Origin: Petrolisthes cinctipes
Lineage: Eukaryota > Arthropoda > Malacostraca > Decapoda > Porcellanidae
Assembly (NCBI GenBank): GCA_033782935.1
Contig: JAWQEG010000259.1
Span: 2,520,001-2,584,000, forward strand
Reading direction: 5' to 3'
DNA: 64,000 bases
In this document: positions 22,521 to 37,062 of the stretch, piece after piece
Position numbering within the stretch: position 1 is the first letter of the stretch
Layout: every line of letters begins with the position of its first letter
Program-made: the position numbers and the translations under genes
The notes under the pieces: model-generated
Databases searched by the model: none
What the model was told of the DNA's origin: nothing
What the model saw: the letters and a program-made list of their open reading frames with translations, nothing else

Positions 22521-23190
22521 GGACCCAAAAATATCGAATTTTCGGGTGTTTTGAGGTTGAATTTGGGATACAAACGGGTGCAGAAGATGCATACCCATAT
22601 TGACTTTGGTCACCTAAAATACCGATTTTCAGCATGTTTTGGGCCTGCATTTTGAAAATACTCTAACATGGAGTAGGCAAGTACAGATCGCTTCTGGGAC
22701 CCCATAATATCGAATTTTCGGGTGTTTGGAACCTGAATTTGAGATATAAACAAGTACAGAAGATGCAACCACGTATCGACTTTTGGGCACCTAAAAGATC
22801 GATTTTCAGTATATTATGGGCCTGTATATTGAAAATACTCTAACACGGAGTAGGCATGTACAGATCGCTTCTGGGACCCCAAAATATCGAATTTTCGGGT
22901 GTTTTGGGCCTGAATTTGAGATATCGACTTTGGGCACCTAAAATATCGATTATTAGCATGTTTTGGGCCTTTATTTTGAAAATATTCTAGCACTGAGTAG
23001 GCATGTACAGATTGCTTCTGGGACCCCAAAATATAGAATTTTCGGGTGTTTTGAGCCTGAATTTGAGATATAAACAGGTACTGAAGATGCATGCACATAT
23101 CGACTTTTGGGCACCTAAAATATCGATTTTGAGCATGTTTTGGATCTGTATCTTGAAAACATTCTATCTAGGAGTAGGCATGTACAGATC

Positions 23191-23194
23191 CGAT
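23191..23194 (+). other. 4-bp insertion in the start block
   Basis: ACAGATCCGATGCTTCT replaces ACAGATCGCTTCT, giving a 180-bp monomer starting at 23,179. Private to this copy as far as I can see. Confidence 0.75.
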
Positions 23195-26100
23195 GCTTCT
23201 AGGACCCAAAAATACCGAATTTTCAGGTGTTTTGAGCCTAAATTTGAGATATAAACGGGTACAGAAGATGAATGCACATATCGACTTTGGACACTTAAAA
23301 TATCAATTTTTAGTATGTTTTGAGCCTATATTTTGAAAATATTCTAGCACTGAGTAGACATGTACAGATCGCTTCTGGGACCCAAAAATATCGAATTTTC
23401 GGGTGTTTTGAGGTTGAATTTGAGATATAAACGGGTACAGAAGATGCATGCACATATCGACTTTGGACACATAAAATATCGATTTTTAGCATGTTTTGAG
23501 CCTATATTTTGAAAACATTCTAGCACTGAGTAGGCATGTACAGATCGCTTATGGGACCCAAAAATATCGAATTTTCGGGTGTTTTGAGGTTGAATTTGGG
23601 ATATAAACGGGTACAGAAGATGCAAACACATATTGACTTTGGGCACCTAAAATATCGATTTTCAGCATGTTTTAGGCCTGTATCTGAGTAGGCATATACA
23701 GATCGCTTCTGGGACCCCAAAATATCGAATTTTCGGGTGTTTGGAGACTGAATTTGAGATATAAACGGGTACAGAAGATGCATGCACATATCGACTTTTG
23801 GGCACCTAAAATATCGATTTTGAGCATGTTTTGGGTCTGTATCTTGAAAACATTCTAACTAGGAGTAGGGATGTACAGATCGCTTTTAGGACCCAAAAAT
23901 ACCGAATTTTCGGGTGTTTTGAGCCTGAATTTGAGATATAAACGGGTATAGAATATGTATGCACATTTTGTCTTTGGACACTTAAAATATCGATTTTTAG
24001 CATGTTTTGAGCCTATATTTTGAAAACATTCTAGCACTGAGAAGGCATGTACAGATCGCTGCTGGGACCCAAAAATATCGAATTTTCGGGTGTTTTGAGG
24101 TTGAATTTGGGATATAAACGGGTACAGAAGATGCAAACACATATTGACTTTGGTCACCTAAAATATCGATTTTCAGCATGTTTTGGGCCTGTATTATGAA
24201 AGTACTTTAACACGGAGTAGGCAAGTACAGATCGCTTCTGGGACCCCAAAATACCGAATTTTCGGGTGTTTTGAGCCTGAATTTGAGATATAAACAGGTA
24301 CTGAAGATGCATGCACATATCGACTTTGGACACTTAAAATATCGATTTTTAGCATGTATTGAGCCTATATTTTGAAAACATTCTAGCATTGAGTAGGCAT
24401 GTACAGATCGCTTCTGGGACCCAAAAATATCAAATTTTCGGGTGTTTTGAGGTTGAATTTGAGATATAAACGAGTGCAGAAGATGCATTCACATATTGAC
24501 TTTGGGCACCAAAAATGTGGATTTTCAGCATGTTTTGGGCCTGTATCTGAGTAGGCATGTACAGATTGCTTCTGGGACCTCAAAATATCGAATTTTCGGG
24601 TGTCTTGGGCCTGAATTTGAGATATCGATTTTGGGCACCAAAAATATCGATTTTTAGCATGTTTTAGGCCTATATTATGAAAATCTTCTAGCACTAAGTA
24701 GGCATGTACAGATCACTTCTAGGACCCCAAAATATTGAATTTTCGGGTGTTTTGAGCCTGAATTTGAGATATAAACGGGTACAGAAGATGCATGCACATA
24801 TCGACTTTGGACACTTAAAATATCGATTTTTAGCATGTTTTGAGCCTATATTTTGAAAACATTCTAGCACTGAGTAGGCATGTACAGATCGCTTATGGGA
24901 CCCAAAAATATCGAATTTTCGGGTGTTTTGAGGTTGAATTTGGGATATAAACGGGTGCAGAAAATGCAAACACATATTGACTTTGGGCACCTAAAATATC
25001 GATTTTCAGCATGTTTTTGACCTGTATCTGAGTAGGCATATACAGATCGCTTCTGGGACCCCAAAATATCGAATTTTCGAGTGTTTGGAGCCTGAATTTG
25101 AGATATAAACGGGTACAGAAGATGCATGCACATATAGACTTTTGGGCACCTAAAAGATCGATTTTCTATATGTTTTGGACATGTATTTTGAAACTACTCT
25201 AACACGGAGTAGGCATTTACAGTTCGCTTCTGGGACCCCAAAATATCGAATTTTCTGGTGTTTTGGGCCTGAATTTGAGATATCGACTTTGGGAACCTAA
25301 AATATCGATTTTTAGCATGTTTTGGGCCTATATTTTGAAAATATTCTAGCACTGAGTAGTCATGTACAGATCGCTTCTGGGAACCCAAAATATCGAATTT
25401 TCGGGTGTTTGGAGCCTGAATTTGAGATATAAACGGGTACAGAAGATGCATGCACATATCGACTTTTGGGAACCTAAAAGATCGATTTTCAGTATGTTTT
25501 GGGCCTGTATTTTGAAAATACTCTAACACGAGTAGGCATGTACAGTTCGCATCTGGGACCCCAAAATATCGAATTTTCGGGTGTTTTGGGCCTGAATTTG
25601 AGATATCGACATTGGGCATCTAAAATATCAATTTTTAGCATGTTTTGGGCCTATATTTTGAAAATATTCTAGCACTGAGGAGGCATGTACAGATCGCTTC
25701 TGGGACACCAAAATATCGAGTTTTCAGGAGTTTGGAGCCTGAATTTGAAATATAAACGGGTACAGAAAATGCATGCACATATTGACTTTGGGCACCTCAA
25801 ATATCGATTTTCAGCATGTTTTGGGCCTGTATTTTGAAAATACTCTAACACGGAGTAGGCATGTACAGATCGATTCTGGGACCCAAAAACATCGAATTTT
25901 CGGGTGTTTTGAGCCTGAATTTGAGATATAAACAGGTACTAAAAATGCATGCACATATCGACTTTTGGGCACCTAAAATATCGATTTTGAGCATGTTTTG
26001 GGTCTGTATCTTGAAAACATTCTAAATTGGAGTAGGCATGTACAGATCGCTTCTAGGACCCAAAAATACCGAATTTTTGGGTGTTTTGAGCCTGAATTTA

Positions 26101-29100
26101 AGATATAAACGGGTACAGAAGATGCATTCACATATCGACTTTAGGCACCTAACATATCGATTTTAAGCATGTTTTGGGCCTGTATCTGAATAGGCATGTA
26201 CAGATCGCTTCTGGGACCCCAAAATATCGAATTTTCAGGTGTTTGGAGCCTGAATTTGAGATATCGACTTTGGGCACCTAAAATATCGATTTTTAGCATG
26301 TTTCGGGCCTATATTTTGAAAATATTCTAGCACTGAGTAGGCTTGTACATATCGCTTCTGGGACCCCAAAATATCAAATTTTTGGGTGTTTTGAGCCTGA
26401 ATTTGAGATATAAACGGGTACAGATAATGCATGCACATATTGACTTTGGGCACCTAAAATATCGATTTTCAGCATGTTTTAGGCCTGTATTATGAAAATA
26501 CTCTAACACGGAGTAGGCATGTACAGATCGCTTCTGGGACCCAAAAATATAGAATTTTTGGGTGTTTTCAGCCTGAAATTGAGATATAAACAGGTACTGA
26601 AGATGCATTCACATATCGACTTTTGGGCACCTAAAATATCGATTTTGAGCATGTTTTGGGTCTGTATCTTGAAAATATTCTAAATAGGAGTAGGCATGTA
26701 GAGATCGCTTCAAGGACCCAAAAATACCGAATTTTCGGGTGTTTTGAGCCTGAATTTGAGATATAAACGGGTACAGAAGATGCATGCACATATCGACTTA
26801 GGACACTTAAAATATCGATTTTTAGCATGTTTTGAGCCTATATTTTGAAAACATTCTAGCACTGAGTAGGCATGTACAGATCGCTTCTGGGACCCAAAAA
26901 TATCGAATTTTCGGGTGTTTTGAGCCTGAATTTGAGATATAAACAGTTACTGAAGATGCATGCACATATCGACTTTTGGGCACCTAAAATATCGATTTTG
27001 AGCATGTTTTGTGTCTGTATCTTGAACACATTCTAGTTATCAGTAGGCATGTACAGATCGCTTCTAGGACCCAAAAATACTGAATTTTCGGGTGTTTGGA
27101 GCCTGAATTTGAGATATAAACGGGTACAGAAGATGCATGCACATATCGACTTTGGGCACCTAAAATAACGATTTTTAGCATGTTTTGGGCCTGTATCTGA
27201 GTATGCATTTACAGATGATCGCTTCTGGGACCCCAAAATACCGAATTATCGGGTGTTTGGAGCCTGAATTTGAGATATAAACGGGTACAGAAGATGCATG
27301 CACATATCGACTTTTGGGAACCTAAAAGATCGATTTTCAGTATGTTTTGGGCCTGTATATTGGAAATACTCTAACACGGAGTAGGGATATACAGTTCGCT
27401 TCTGGTACCCCAAATTATCGAATTTTCGGGTGTTTTTGGCCTGAATTTGAGATATCGATTTTTGGCACCTAAGATATTGATTTTTAGCATGTTTTTGGCC
27501 TATATCTTAAAAATATTCTAGCACTAATTAGGCATGTACAAAACACTTCTGGGACCCCAAAATATCGAAGTTTCGGGTGTTTTGAGCCTGAATTTGAGAT
27601 ATAAACGGGTACAGAAAATGCATGCACATATTGACTTTGGGCACCTAAAATATCGATTTTCAGCATGTTTTGGGCCTGTATTTTGAAAATACTCTAGCAC
27701 TGAGTAGGCATGTACAGATCACTTCTGGGACCCCAAAATATCGAAGTTTCGGGTGTTTTGAGCCTAAATTTGAGTTATAAACGGGTACAGAAAATGCATA
27801 CACATATTGACTTTGAGCACGTCAAATATCGATTTTCACCATGTTTTGGGCCTGTATTTTGAAAATACACTAACATGGAGTAGGCATGTACAGATCGCTT
27901 CTGGGATCCAAAAATATCGAATTTTCGGGTGTTTTGAGCCTGAATTTGAGATATAAACAGGTACTGAAGATGCATGCACATATCGACTTTTGGGAACATA
28001 AAATATCGATTTTGAGCATGTTTTGGGTCTGTATCTTGAAAACATTCTAACTAGGAGTAGGCATGTACAGATCGCTTCTAGGACCCCAAAATATCGAATT
28101 TTCGGGTGTTTTTAGCCTAAATTTATGTTATAAACGGGTACAGAAAATGCATGCACATATCAACTTTGGGCAACTAAAATATCGATTTTAAGCATGTTTT
28201 GGGCCTGTATCTGAGTAGGCATTTACAGATCGCTTCTGGGACCCTAAAATACCGAATTATCGGGTGTTTGGAGCCAGAATTTGAGATATAAACGGGTACA
28301 GAAGATGCATGCACATATCGACTTTTGCCACCTAAAATATCGATTTTCTGTATGATTTGGGCCTGTATTTTGAAAATACTCTAACACGGAGTAGGCATGT
28401 ACAGATCGCTTCTGGGACCCCAAAATATCGAATTTTCGGGTGTTTTAGGCCTGAATTTGAGATATCGACTTTGGGCACCTAAAATATTGATTTTTAGCAT
28501 GTTTCGGGCATATATTTTGAAAATATTCTAGCACTGAGTAGGCATGTACAGATCGCTTCTAGAACCCCAAAATATCGAATTTTCGGGTGTTTTGAGCCTG
28601 AATTTGAGATATAAACAGGTATTGAAGATGCATTCACATATCGACTTTTGGGCACCTAAAATATCGATTTTGAGCATGTTTTGGGTGTGTATCTTGAAAA
28701 CATTTTAAATAGGAGTAGGCATGTACAGATCGCTTCTAGGACCCAAAAATACCGAATTTTCGGGTGTTTTGAGACAGAATTTGGAATATATACGGGTACA
28801 GAAGATGCATCCACATATCGACTTTTGGGCACCTAAAAGATCGATTTTCAGTATGTTTTGGGCCTGTATATTGAAAATACTCTAACACGGAGTAGGCAAG
28901 TACAGATCGCTTATGGGACCCCAAAATATCGAATTTTCGGGTGTTTTGGGCCTGAATTTGAGATATCGACTTTGGGCACCTAAAATATCGATTTTTAGCA
29001 TGTTTTGGGCCTAAATTTTGAAAATACTCTAACACGGAGTAGGCAAGTACAGATCGCTTCTGGGACCCCAAAATATCGAATTTTCCGGTGTTTTGAGCCT

Positions 29101-29109
29101 AAATTTGAG

Positions 29110-29740
29110 ATATAAACGGGTACAGAAGATGCATGCATATATCGACTTTTGGGCACCTAAAATATCGATTGTGAGCATGTTTTGGTTCTGTATCTTGAAA
29201 ATATTCTAACTAGGAGTAGGCATGTACTGATCGCTCCTAGGACCCCAAAATATCGAATTTTCTGGTGTTTTGAGCCTGAATTTGAGATATAAACGGGTAA
29301 AGAAGATGCATGCACATATCGACTTTTCGGCACCTAAAATATCGATTTTCAGTATGTTTTGAGCCTGAATTTTGAAAATACTCTAACATGGAGTAGGCAT
29401 GTACAGATCGCTTCTGGGATTCCCAAAATATCTAATTTTCGAGTGTTTTGTGCCTGAATTTGAGATATCGACTTTGGGCACCTAAAATATCTATTTTTAG
29501 CATGTTTTGGGCCTATATTTTGAAAATATTCTAGCACTGAGTAGGCATGTACAGATCGCTTCTGGGACCCAAAAATATCGAATTTTCGGGTGTTTTGAGC
29601 CTATATTTGAGATATAAACGGGTACAGAAGATGCATGCACATATCGACTTTTGGGCACCTAAAATATCGATTGTGAGCATGTTTTAGGTCTGTATCTTGA
29701 AAACATTCTAACTAGGAGTAGGCATGTACAGATCGCTTCT
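29110..29740 (+). repeat. ~0.63-kb segment duplicated at 32,618-33,248
   Basis: Offset is 3,508. Shared rare variants are ATGCATGCATATATCG, CGATTGTGAGCATG, GATCGCTCCTAGG and a GGGATTCCCAAAATATCTA box. Confidence 0.78.
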
Positions 29741-30719
29741 AGGAACCAAAAATACCGAATTTTCGTGTGTTTTGAGCGTGAATTTGAGAAATAAACGGGT
29801 ACAGAAGATGCATGCACATATCGAATTTGGGCACCTAAAATAACGATTTTCAGCATGTTTTGGGCCAGTATCTGAGTAGGTATGTACAGATCGCTTCAGG
29901 GACCCAAAAATATCGAATTTTCGGGTGTTTTGATCCTGAATTTGAGATATAAACAGGTACTGAAGATGCATGCACATATCGACTTTTGGGCACCTAAAAT
30001 ATCGATTTTGAGCATGTTTTGGGTCTGTATCTTGAAAACATTCTAAATAGGAGTAGGCATGTACAGATCGCTTTTAGGACCCAAAAATACCAAATATTCG
30101 GGTGTTTTGAGCCTGAATTTGAGATATAAACGGGTACAGAAGATGCATCCACATATCGACTTTGAGGCACCTAAAAGATCGATTTTCAGTATGTGTTGGG
30201 CCTGTATATTGAAAATACTCTAACACGGAGTAGGCAAGTCCAGATCGCTTCTGGGACCCCAAAATATCGAATTTTCGGGTGTTTTGGGCCTGAATTTGAG
30301 ATATCGACATTGGGCACCTAAAATATCGATTTTTAGCATGTTTTGGGCCTAAATTTTGAAAATATTCTAGCACTGAGTGCCTGTACAGATCGCTTTTGGG
30401 ACCCCAAAATATCGAATTTTCTGGTGTTTTGAGCCTAAATTTGATATATAAACGGGTACAGAAGATGCATGCACATATCGACTTTTGGGCACCAAAAATA
30501 TCGATTGTGATGATGTTTTGGGTCTGTATCTTGAAAACATTCTAACTAGGAGTAGGCATGTACAGATCTATTCTAGGACCCCAAAATATCGAATTTTCGG
30601 GTGTTTTGAGCCTGAATTTGAGATATAAACGGGTACAGAAAATGCATGCACATAACGACTTTGGACACTTAAAATATCGATTTTTAGCATGTTTTGAGCC
30701 TATATTTTGAAAACATTCT

Positions 30720-32620
30720 AGCACTGAGTAGGCATGTAAAGATCGCTTCTGGGACCCAAAAATATCGAATTTTCGGGTGTTTTGAGGTTGAATTTGAGTT
30801 ATAAACGAGTGCAGAAGATGCTTACACATATTGACTTTGGGCACCTAAAATATCGATTTTCAGCATGTTTTGGGCCTGTATCTGAGTAGGCATTTACAGA
30901 TCGCTTCAGGGACCCCAAAATACCGGATTATCGGGTGTTTGGAGCCTGAATTTGAGATATAAGCGGGTTCAGAAGATGCATGCACATATCGACTTTTGGG
31001 CACCTAAAAGATCGATTTTCAGTATGTTTTGGGCCTGTATTTTGGAAATACTCTAACACGGAGTAGGCATGTACAGTTCGCTTCTATGACCTCAAAATAT
31101 CGAATTTTCGGGTGTTTTGGGCCTGAATTTGAGATATCGACTTTGGGCACCTAAAATATCGATTTTTAGCATGTTTTGGGCCTATATTTTGAAAATATTC
31201 TAGCACTAATTAGGCATGTACATATCACTTCTGGGAACCCAAAATATCGAAGTTTCGGGTGTTTTGAGCCTAAATTTGAGATGTAAACGGGTACAGAAAA
31301 CGCATGCACATATCGACTTTTGGGCACCTAAAATATTGATTTTGAGCATGTTTTGGCTCTGTATCTTGAAAACATTCTAACTAGGCGTAGGCATGTACAG
31401 ATCGCTTCTAGGACCCAAAAATACCGAATTTTCGGGTGTTTTGAGCCTGAATTTGAGATATAAACGGGTATAGAAGATGCATCCACATATCGACTTTTGG
31501 GCACCTAAAATATCGATTTTCAGTATGTTTTGGGCCTGTATATTAAAAATACTCTAACACGGAGTAGGCATGTACAGATCGCTTCTGGGACACCAAAATA
31601 TCGAATTTTCGGGTGTTTTGGGCCTGAATTTGAGATATCGACTTTGGGCACCTAAAATATCGATTTTTAGCGTGTTTTGAGCCTGTATTTTGAAAATATT
31701 CTAGCACTGAGTAGGCATGTACAGATCGCTTCTGGGACCCCCCAAAATCGAATTTTCGGTGGTTTTGAGCCTAAATTTGAGATATAAACGGGTACAGAAG
31801 ATACATGCAAATATCGACTTTTGGGCACCTAAAATATCGATTTTGAGCATGTTTTGGGCCTGTATTTTGAAAACACTCTAACACGGAGTAGGCATGTACA
31901 GATCGCTTCTGGGACTCTAAAATATCGAATTTTCGGGTGTTTTGAGCCTGAATTTGATATATAAACAGATACTGTAGATGCATGCACATATCGACTTTTG
32001 GGCACCTAAAATATCGATTTTGAGCATGTTTTGGGTCTGTATCTTGAAAACATTCTAACTAGGAGTAGGCATGTACAGATTGCTTCTAGGACCCAAAAAT
32101 ACCGAATTTTCGGGTGTTTTGAGCCTGAATTTGAGATATAAACGGGTACAGAAGATGCATGCACATATCAACTTTGGGCACCTAAAATATCGATTTTAAG
32201 CATGTTTTGGGCCTGTATCTGAGTAGGCATTTACAGATCGCTTCTGGAACCCCAAAATACCGAATTATCGGGTGTTTGGAGCATGAATTTGAGATATAAA
32301 CGGGTACAGAAGATGCATGCACATATCGACTTTTGGGCACCTAAAATATCGATTTTCTGTATGTTTTGGGCCTGTATTTTGAAAATACTCTAACACGGAG
32401 TAGGCATGTACAGATCGCTTCTGGGACCCCAAAATATCGAATTTTCGGGTGTTTTGGGCCTGAATTTGAGATATCGACTTTGGGCACCTAAAATATCGAT
32501 TTTTAGCATGTTTTGGGCCTAAATTTTGAAAATATTCTAGCACTGAGTAGGCATGTACAGATCGCTTCTGGGACCCCAAAATATAGAATTTTCGGGTGTT
32601 TTGAGCATGAATTTGAGATA
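30720..32620 (+). repeat. ~1.9-kb segment duplicated at 33,543-35,442
   Basis: Offset is 2,822-2,823 through about eleven monomers, from a CATGTAAAGATCGC variant (30,733 and 33,556) to GAGCATGAATTTGAG. It contains the first copy of HOR C. The matching parts are almost identical, so the duplication is recent. Confidence 0.85.
31068..32227 (+). repeat. HOR C copy 1 (1,160 bp, 7 monomers)
   Basis: Starts at 31,068, 31,215, 31,392, 31,569, 31,716, 31,893 and 32,070; lengths 147-177-177-147-177-177-158. Marks are CATGTACAGTTCGC, CACTAATTAGGC, TTTTGGCTCTG, TTTTTAGCGTG and a six-C box GGGACCCCCCAAAATCG. Confidence 0.85.
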
Positions 32621-33889
32621 TAAACGGGTACAGAAGATGCATGCATATATCGACTTTTGGGCACCTAAAATATCGATTGTGAGCATGTTTTGATTCTGTA
32701 TCTTGAAAATATTCTAACTAGGAGTAGGCATGTACAGATCGCTCCTAGGACCCCAAAATATCGAATTTTCTGGTGTTTTGAGCCTGAATTTGAGATATAA
32801 ACGGGTACAGAAGATGCATGCACATATCGACTTTTCGGAACCTAAAATATCGATTTTCAGTATGTTTTGAGCCTGAATTTTGAAAATACTCTAACATGGA
32901 GTAGGCATGTACAGATCGCTTCTGGGATTCCCAAAATATCTAGTTTTCGAGTGTTTTGTGCCTGAATTTGAAATATCGACTTTGGGCACCTAAAATGTCG
33001 ATTTTTAGCATGTTTTGGGCCTATATTTTGAAAATATTCTAGCACTGAGTAGGCATGTACAGATCGCTTCTAGGACCCAAAAATATCGAATTTTCGGGTG
33101 TTTTGAGCCTCAATTTGAGATATAAACGGGTACAGCAGATGCATGCACATATCGACTTTTGGGCACCTAAAATATCGATTGTGAGCATGTTTTGGGTCTG
33201 TATCTTGAAAACATTCTAACTAGGAGTAGGCATGTACAGATCGCTTCTAGGACCCCAAAATATCGAATTTTCTGGTGTTTTGAGCCTGAATTTGTAATAT
33301 AAACGGGTACAGATGATGCATGCACATATCGACTTTGGGGCACCTAAAATATCGATTTTCAGTATGTTTTGGGCCTGAAATTTGAAAATACTCTAACACG
33401 GAGTAGGTATGTACAAATCGCTTCTGGGACTCCCAAAATATATAATTTTCGAGTGTTTTGTGCCTGAATTTGAGATATCGACTTTGTGCACCTAAAATAT
33501 CGATTTTTAGCATGTTTTGGGCCTATATTTTGAAAATGTTCTAGCACTGAGTAGGCATGTAAAGATCGCTTCTGGGACAAAAAATATCGAATTTTCGGGT
33601 GTTTTGAGGTTGAATTTGAGTTATAAACGAGTGCAGAAGATGCTTACACATATTGACTTTGGGCACCTAAAATATCGATTTTCAGCATGTTTTGGGCCTG
33701 TATCTGAGTAGGCATTTACAGATCGCTTCAGGGACCCCAAAATACCGAATTATCGGGTGTTTGGAGCCTGAATTTGAGATAAAAACGGTTTCAGAAGATG
33801 CATGCACATATCGACTTTTGGGCACCTAAAAGATCGATTTTCAGTATGTTTTGGGCCTGTATTTTGGAAATACTCTAACACGGAGTAGG

Positions 33890-35049
33890 CATGTACAGTT
33901 CGCTTCTGGGACCTCAAAATATCGAATTTTCGGGTGTTTTGGGCCTGAATTTGAGATATCGACTTTGGGCACCTAAAATATCGATTTTTAGCATGTTTTG
34001 GGCCTATATTTTGATAATATTCTAGCACTAATTAGGCATGTACATATCACTTCTGGGAACCCAAAATATCGAAGTTTCGGGTGTTTTGAGCCTGAATTTG
34101 AGATATAAACGGGTACAGAAAACGCATGCACATATCGACTTTTGGGCACCTAAAATATTGATTTTGAGCATGTTTTGGCTCTGTATCTTGAAAACATTCT
34201 AACTAGGAGTAGGCATGTACAGATCGCTTCTAGGACCCAAAAATACCGAATTTTCGGGTGTTTTGAGCCTGAATTTGAGATATAAACGGGTATAGAAGAT
34301 GCATCCACATATCGACTTTTGGGCACCTAAAATATCGATTTTCAGTATGTTTTGGGCCTGTATATTAAAAATACTCTAACACGGAGTAGGCATGTACAGA
34401 TCGCTTCTGGGACACCAAAATATCGAATTTTCGGGTGTTTTGGGCCTGAATTTGAGATATCGACTTTGGGCACCTAAAATATCGATTTTTAGCGTGTTTT
34501 GAGCCTGTATTTTGAAAATATTCTAGCACTGAGTAGGCATGTACAGATCGCTTCTGGGACCCCCCAAAATCGAATTTTCGGTGGTTTTGAGCCTAAATTT
34601 GAGATATAAACGGGTACAGAAGATACATGCAAATATCGACTTTTGGGCACCTAAAATATCGATTTTGAGCATGTTTTGGGCCTGTATTTTGAAAACACTC
34701 TAACACGGAGTAGGCATGTACAGATCGCTTCTGGGACTCTAAAATATCGAATTTTCGGGTGTTTTGAGCCTGAATTTGATATATAAACAGATACTGTAGA
34801 TGCATGCACATATCGACTTTTGGGCACCTAAAATATCGATTTTGAGCATGTTTTGCGTCTGTATCTTGAAAACATTCTAACTAGGAGTAGGCATGTACAG
34901 ATTGCTTCTAGGACCCAAAAATACCGAATTTTCGGGTGTTTTGAGCCTGAATTTGAGATATAAACGGGTACAGAAGATGCATGCACATATCAACTTTGGG
35001 CACCTAAAATATCGATTTTAAGCATGTTTTGGGCCTGTATCTGAGTAGG
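33890..35049 (+). repeat. HOR C copy 2 (1,160 bp, 7 monomers)
   Basis: Same lengths and marks as copy 1, displaced by 2,822 bp. Starts at 33,890, 34,037, 34,214, 34,391, 34,538, 34,715 and 34,892. Confidence 0.85.
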
Positions 35050-35885
35050 CATTTACAGATCGCTTCTGGGACCCCAAAATACCGAATTATCGGGTGTTTG
35101 GAGCATGAATTTGAGATATAAACGGGTACAGAAGATGCATGCACATATCGACTTTTGGGCACCTAAAATATCGATTTTCTGTATGTTTTGGGTCTGTATT
35201 TTGAAAATACTCTAACACGGAGTAGGCATGTACAGATCGCTTCTGGGACCCCAAAATATCGAATTTTCGGGTGTTTTGGGCCTGAATTTGAGATATCGAC
35301 TTTGGGCACCTAAAATATCGATTTTTAGCATGTTTTGGGCCTAAATTTTGAAAATATTCTAGCACTGAGTAGGCATGTACAGATCGCTTCTGGGACCCCA
35401 AAATATCGAATTTTCGGGTGTTTTGAGCATGAATTTGAGATATAAACAGGTATTGAAGATGCATGCACATATCGACTTTAGGGCACCTAAAATATTGATT
35501 TTGAGCATGTTTTGGGTCTGTATCTTGAAAACATTCTAACTAGGAGTAGGCATGTACAGATCGCTTCTAGGAACCAAAAGTACCGAATTTTCGTGTGTTT
35601 TGAGCCTGAATTTGAGAAATAAACGGGTACAGAAGATGCATGCACATATCGAATTTGGGCACCTAAAATATCGATTTTCAGCATGTTTTCGGCCTGTATC
35701 TGAGTAGGTATGTACAGATCGCTTCAGGGACCCAAAAATATCGTATTTTCGGGTGTTTTGAGCCTGAATTTGAGATATAAACGGGTACAGAAGATGCATC
35801 CACATATCGACTTTGAGGCACCTAAAAGATCGATTTTCAGTATGTGTTGGGCCTGTATATTGAAAATACTCTAACACGGAGTAGG

Positions 35886-37062
35886 CATGTATAGTTCGCT
35901 TCTGGGACCTCAAAATATCGAATTTTCGGGTGTTTTGGGCCTGAATTTGAGATATCGACTTTGGGCACCTAAAATATCGATTTTTAGCATGTTTTGGGCC
36001 TATATTTTAAAAATATTCTAGCACTAATTAGGCATGTACATATCACTTCTGGGAACCCAAAATATCGAAGTTTCGGGTGTTTTGAGCCTGAATTTGAGAT
36101 ATAAACGGGTACAGAAAACGCATGCACATATCGACTTTTGGGCACCTAAAATATTGATTTTGAGCATGTTTTGGCTCTGTATCTTGAAAACATTCTAACT
36201 AGGAGTAGGCATGTACAGATCGCTTCTAGGACCCAAAAATACCGACTTTTCGGGTGTTTTGAGCCTGAATTTGAGATATAAACGGGTACAGAAGATGCAT
36301 CCACATATCGACTTTTGGGCACCTAAAATATCGATTTTCAGTATGTTTTGGGCCTGTATATTGAAAATACTCTAACACGGAGTAGGCATGTACAGATCGC
36401 TTCTGGGACACCAAAATATCGAATTTTCGGGTTTTTTGGGCCTCAATTTGAGATATCGACTTTGGGCACCTAAAATATCGATTTTTAGCGTGTTTTGAGC
36501 CTGTATTTTGAAAATATTCTAGCACTGAGTAGGCATGTACAGATCGCTTCTGGGACCCCCCAAAATCGAATTTTCGGTGGTTTTGAGCCTAAATTTGAGA
36601 TATAAACGGGTACAGAAGATACATGCAAATATCGACTTTTGGGCACCTAAAATATCGATTTTGAGCATGTTTTGGGCCTGTATTTTGAAAACACTAACAC
36701 GGAGTAGGCATGTACAGATCGCTTCTGGGACTCTAAAATATCGAATTTTCGGGTGTTTTGAGCCTGAATTTGATATATAAACAGATACTGTAGATGCATG
36801 CACATATCGACTTTTGGGCACCTAAAATATTGATTTTGAGCATGTTTTGGGTCTGTATCTTGAAAACATTCTAACTAGGAGTAGGCATGTACAGATTGCT
36901 TCTAGGAACCAAAAATACCGAATTTTCGTGTGTTTGGAGCCTGAATTTGAGATATAAACGGGTACAGAAGATGCATGCACATATCGACTTTTGGGCACCT
37001 AAAAGATTGATTTTCAGTATGTTTTGGGCCTGTATTTTGAAAATACTCTAACACGGAGTAGG
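35886..37062 (+). repeat. HOR C copy 3 (1,177 bp, 7 monomers)
   Basis: Starts at 35,886, 36,033, 36,210, 36,387, 36,534, 36,709 and 36,886. The seventh monomer is 177 rather than 158 bp, changing partner after GGAACCAAAAATACCG. One monomer is 175 bp through a 2-bp loss (ACACTAACACGG near 36,690). Confidence 0.85.

Larger units (their letters stand above)
21496..31067 (+). repeat. Diverged, irregular satellite domain
   Basis: Full, 158- and 147-bp monomers follow without a stable higher-order period, and with more private indels than elsewhere. Local repeats include ~21,650-22,100 with ~24,020-24,480 (offset ~2,372, sharing GAGAAGGCATG and AGGCAAGTACAG) and ~23,520-23,790 with 24,864-25,133 (offset 1,344). 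No gene or foreign sequence is seen. Confidence 0.8.

Noticed and set aside
30360..30400. GAGTGCCTGTACAG as a junction with non-satellite sequence
   Set aside because: It is a 3-bp shorter version of GAGTAGGCATGTACAG and recurs at ~38,361 within a matching segment (offset 7,985), so it is an inherited variant.
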